Assembly (NCBI RefSeq): GCF_037038585.1
Contig: NC_092520.1
Coordinates: 11,291,001 to 11,355,000 of the forward strand
DNA length: 64,000 nt
Origin: Patagioenas fasciata
Lineage: Eukaryota; Chordata; Aves; Columbiformes; Columbidae
Direction of reading: 5' to 3'
Shown here in pieces: positions 60,222 to 64,000 of this stretch. How positions within the stretch are numbered: position 1 is the stretch's first letter; each line of letters starts with the position of its first letter. Under the pieces are notes generated by a model. The model was not told the DNA's origin. It ran no database searches and was given only the letters and a program-made list of their open reading frames with translations. Position numbers and translations under genes: made by a program.

Positions 60222-60345
60222 GGAAGGGAAAAACTGATGCAGAGAGATGAAAAGACTCCCAGTCTCACAGTGGATCACAGATGAAAAGTCTTGTAGTCTT
60301 CAAAGTCCCAGTCTAGTGCTCTCAGACTTCCTCCCCTCCTTCTTT
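60222..60345 (+). mobile_element. MIR-like (CORE-SINE-like) relic
   Basis: 'ggaaaaactgatgcagagagatgaaaagactcccagtctcacag' (in parts), then 'tcaaagtcccagtctagtgctctcagac', follows in order the 3' half of a MIR-type SINE: 'gaaactgaggcacagagaggttaagtgacttgcccaaggtcacacag' (in parts), then 'gtcctgactcccagtccagtgctctaacc' (in parts). The 5' tRNA-like head was not found. Confidence 0.5.
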
Positions 60346-62570
60346 CTGGCAGCAGGGACTAACACCTCAGATTTTCATTTGAAAAAAGCGGAATGTAGTC
60401 ACGCCACCAGTTAAATGTGAACATATACTACCTGCTTTGAATACAGACCTCCTGTCCTATAATGGACACGTAGAGAGACAGGAGCACAGAATTGCCCTCT
60501 CATAGCACATCAAGGGTGGGGATCATGAACATGCAGAGCATGGAGGCACATTGACCGTTGCATCTATGGAGCACATATGGAGGATTTCCATCTGTCAGCA
60601 TGCACAGCATTGCACATGACAGTCTGTGTGTGCAACCCCCCGTTGCCTTTCCCCATCCATCAGCAGAAATGATAAAGCATATGTTCTCTGCACAGCTGGA
60701 ACGCGGCTATGTATTCATGGGCTGTAAGAATGGACACCTGCTGATGGAAAATATAAAGGCCAGTAGTTACTGCTGTCAATAAATGGGATAATGGTGCAAC
60801 ATCCTCTCCATCAGCAAAAAGAAAAGGTGGTATGGGCGTGATCATCACCCCATCAACAAAGCAGCAAGGGCAGAAATGAACAAAGATACCTCCATTCATT
60901 TCAATATATTCTATTGACTGGGAGTAACATTCAGGTCAATTTTTCCTCCAGTCTTTTAAATGAAATTACATATTTATTCGATTGATCACATCCTAAGTAG
61001 TCTCCATTTTAAAGCTTCCCTTTCTGGGTTATTTTCCCCCAGCTATCATTAATACAATGCCAAGGCTAATGAAGCACTCAATAGAATATAAATACTAATG
61101 AGGTGTGCTGGACTCACTAGTTAGCAGGCCCGTAGGGAGAAGAGAATTGAACAGGTGAGTGAAACCATATAAATGCATAGCTGATATGCATAGGACAGTC
61201 TGGAGGCTGTTCAGTTTCAGTTTTTTAATGCCTTAGTCGTTACTGTTTCTCATTCTTTGGCTTCAGTTTGTCCACATGAGCTTTTATGTTGGTTAGAGCC
61301 CTGCTGTTGCTGAGTTACTTGCACAGGAAAATAGATGTTGCTCTTTTGCTGGTGTAGATGAGTCTTTCCCCACAATGACATGAGCTATTTAAGCAGAGTT
61401 CTCTCTAATTGCCTAAAGTTAAGTATATGGAGAGCTTGCTGACACAATTATGCCCATTAGAGACCAATATTTTAATGTCTCTTCCTGTCAGACGGGCAAA
61501 GCCTTGCAGAGTACAGCTGATATTTGTGGGAAGTCATCCCTCATGTATTCCTGCCAATTTAAGCTTTCTTTTCTTCAGCGAGGAGCAGTGCTGTGGCTCT
61601 GCAAAACCAAAACATGAAGAAATGTCCTGGCAAGAGTTCAAAATGTCTTTTAGTTACCTGCATGGCAGTGGTCAGAAGATAAACTAGTCACTGCATATCC
61701 CCCTCACTGGTTATGAAAAGAGAAACAACCAGCCAAAAGCAATCTGAAAAAGTCCAGTTAGGCAAATAAGGTATCATTTTGTCTCTGTAATAACTGTGGT
61801 TTAAGTTAACCTATTTCCCTTTGGCTCTTACCTCTCTGCTGTCCTACAGAGTAATCCTCTCCCAACAGGATAGGTGATAACTAACAGCTGAGTAGCAGCA
61901 CCTTGTGAAGACAGTAAGATAATCGTGATTGACTGATGATATCTTAGATATACTGATTTTCTAAAGCATCTGTTTACTTAGTAATAAGGAATATATTTCA
62001 GTGATTTGACTCAAGTACAACATATTTTTTTATTTTCTTTGATGCCAGGCTCCAAGAGAAATATTTCTCTATACCACTGTTTCTCAGATGTTACTGTAAC
62101 CCTGACTGCTTCTTATTAGTTTTCAGGCTGGATTAGCATGCTAGGTGTACCTGTACAAAATCCGTCATATGGAGACTGAAGTTTCAACCTAGACCTGAAG
62201 GTAGTGCTGTAAAATTAGACTTCTAAATGACAGTAGTGAACATGCAAGTAAATCAATGGGTTGGATGATAATGTGAGTTTGCTCCCATCCCTTTTCTGTG
62301 TTAGTCCAGTTCTATGCATGGAAAAGAGATTAAAAAGGTGCGCAGGGTTCTCATGAATGCTTTCCCAGCAGAGGAAACTCTCAAGCAATGCATGAATAAG
62401 GTCTTCTCGATACTCTCAGCCAGCACTGATGTAATGACACTATCATATAACACGAATCAATGAATTCTTTCCCTGCTTTGCCTGTTAAAAATATTTGTTC
62501 TCTTTCAGGTTCTTTGGCAAAACCCATGAACTAGTCCCCCCAAATAAATCTTACTATTGCCCTTCCCCAC
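60346..62570. other. Unique DNA without recognisable genes
   Basis: No gene or repeat recognised. A donor-like GTGAGT follows 'ttgaacag' at about 61,156, with no convincing acceptor. A 92-codon plus frame (61409-61687) has no recognisable domain. Confidence 0.4.
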
Positions 62571-62700
62571 AAAAAAAAAAAAAAAACAAAGCTGAATCAA
62601 ACCAAGCCAAATCAAATCAAAAAACACACACCAAAAAAAAAAAAAAAACCAAAACCAAACCACAAAATACAAAAAACAAAAAACAAAACCACAACACACA
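62571..62700 (+). repeat. A-rich low-complexity region
   Basis: Two poly-A runs (62,571-62,586 and 62,633-62,648) joined by AC-rich sequence without G except near 62,590-62,606. It yields Lys/Asn/Gln-rich spurious peptides. Confidence 0.95.
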
Positions 62701-62939
62701 GAAGTTGTCAGTCTCAGTCACCACACCATCTCCTTTTATTAATAGAACCTTGACATGGAAGAGTTTTCTGGTTTTCTGGCCAGGCATTTTTCACACCCCA
62801 ATAAGCTCAAATAAAAAATTATTGCCAGCACAATGATTTAAATGTAAGATGTAGCACTACAGCACTTGCCTCGCTTGATTTTTTAATGTCAGCTCCAATG
62901 TGTCTGACACATGCAAGACATAAATGAATATCCATATTT

Positions 62940-63180
62940 CTTTGGAATTAAAAGTTCCCTGACAGCTCACGGTACGGAGCAGACGGCGCTCCCGATGGGT
63001 CGTTACTGTGGACTGGCATCATTTTCATCCCATTCATTCTTCCCTAGCCAGCTTTACTAGTGGGAGCCAAAAGACTCTCCCGGCTAACCTCAAGGGCAAT
63101 TGTCTCAAAATATTTGATATAAACCAGTCTATGCTATATTTGCTAATTGCATTTGTCAATCTTTCTTGCCAAAATTTCCT
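62940..63180. promoter_or_regulatory. Possible conserved non-coding element
   Basis: A non-repetitive block whose left part (62,968-63,005) carries six CpGs within about 40 bases, unusual for this window. It is followed by AT-rich motif-like sequence with a 'gctaattgcatttgtcaat' string. No reading frame or splice site explains the retained CpGs. Impression only. Confidence 0.22.
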
Positions 63181-64000
63181 CAAGTAACAGAACCATTGGC
63201 AATGAATATGGAGATCTATGTATTTGGGTAGAGGGAACGTTTTTTACTGTGTGAGCTAAGGGTTATAAACAAGAAATGATTCCTTGTTTCATAGAATTGG
63301 TCCAGAGAGCTGCCTCAGTCCACACAGTGTCAAAATTGGCACCTTTCTCCTTTTTAAAATAACTTTTTCTGATGTGTTTCTACTCGGCTTCTTTCCCCGC
63401 CTCCTAATCTCTTTGTTCAGTATTTCCTTGCAACACAGAGTCATCACACCATTCATCTGCATCAATCTGTCTGCCGCTCGCAGACTTTGCTGGGTCTGCC
63501 TCATCAAGTGCAGTCACTAAATTCATATCTTTTTTCAAGTCAGTAATTGCCTTCAGCTTCACGCTGTCATTTTTGTTTGTGTTGATGTCGATTAAATTTC
63601 AGTCTGCTTTTCAAAAGTCTGCTCCTAGTTCCTTGAGTCACATAAACTCCAGCTCTGCCAGTGGTTCACTGGCTCATCTTGTCTGAAGCTGTTGAAATTA
63701 TGCTTATACACATAAAATTTGCTGTTCATCATGAGAAAGTTGGCATATCTAGCACCTGTAGCCATGTGCCCAGATTTCAAGCACAGCATATATCTCCTGC
63801 AACCTCAAGGTGTGATTCAGTTTGAGATAAAACTACTACTAACTTAACATGCCTGCATGTAGCTGTCTATGTGTAAGACAGTGTCCAAGCTCCTATTATA
63901 TCAGCAGAGACTAGCTCAATTCATTTGTCCTCACGTAAACCTCTAGTGCTATCTTAGATGCCCTTAAGCTTTCTGTCTGCCTTCCAGCCACAGGCCTTGA
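63181..64000. other. Unique DNA to the window edge
   Basis: No gene recognised. The part 63,430-63,620 has complex, non-repetitive sequence ('tcacgctgtcatttttg', 'gttgatgtcgattaaatttc') that could also be conserved. Short frames lie on both strands at 63,284-63,520 with no recognisable product. Confidence 0.4.

Noticed and set aside
62495..62836. 113-codon Lys/Asn-rich plus-strand frame
   Set aside because: Low-complexity translation of the A-rich tract at 62,571-62,700.

Overview
The window looks like nuclear DNA of a bird, and it is a gene-poor stretch (intergenic or deep intronic). The diagnosis rests on repeats. At least ten CR1 LINE fragments are recognisable on both strands, several ending in the avian CR1 3' signature (a 'ttggactagatgat...ccttccaac' core followed by ATTCTATGATTCT- or TTCTA-type tails). 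There is also one 5'-truncated LTR-type repeat of a kind I know from many bird genomes, and A-rich simple repeats. No mammalian Alu or L1 is visible. The base composition is AT-rich throughout with few CpGs and no CpG island. The (TTCTA)n-tailed CR1 and the LTR-type repeat lean towards a non-galliform (neoavian) bird, but that is inference.

I could not identify a single protein-coding gene, rRNA, tRNA, CRISPR array or bacterial-type operon. Every open frame longer than about 90 codons is either part of a CR1 reverse transcriptase relic, antisense to one, a read-through of a simple repeat, or an unrecognised frame of a length expected by chance in about 64 kb.

Layout: 0-6.5 kb holds CR1 fragments, including one whose reverse-transcriptase part is inverted against its own 3' end, a TAA microsatellite, a poly-A/poly-T fold-back, a diverged local duplication and a somewhat CpG-bearing patch. 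6.5-14.6 kb is unique AT-rich DNA. 14.6-15.9 kb is a very old, minus-strand CR1 reverse-transcriptase relic that is easy to miss. 16.9-22.6 kb has two minus-strand CR1s (one sitting inside a GC-rich island) and a short exon-like segment with strong splice signals at 18.5 kb. 25.4-26.2 kb is the LTR-type repeat. 27.4 kb has a strong hairpin. 28.4-28.9 kb is an ancient plus-strand CR1. 31.0 kb and 60.2 kb carry MIR-like (CORE-SINE-like) relics. 32.0-33.8 kb has two plus-strand CR1s close together. 34-64 kb is mostly unique AT-rich DNA with simple repeats and a few moderately GC-richer, CpG-bearing patches that could be conserved regulatory elements.

I found no convincing new biological system. 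The items most worth checking are the 27.4 kb hairpin, the 18.5 kb microexon candidate, the inverted CR1, the two ancient-repeat layers (CR1 and MIR-like), and a 60-codon frame at 46 kb shaped like a tiny GPI-anchored glycopeptide.
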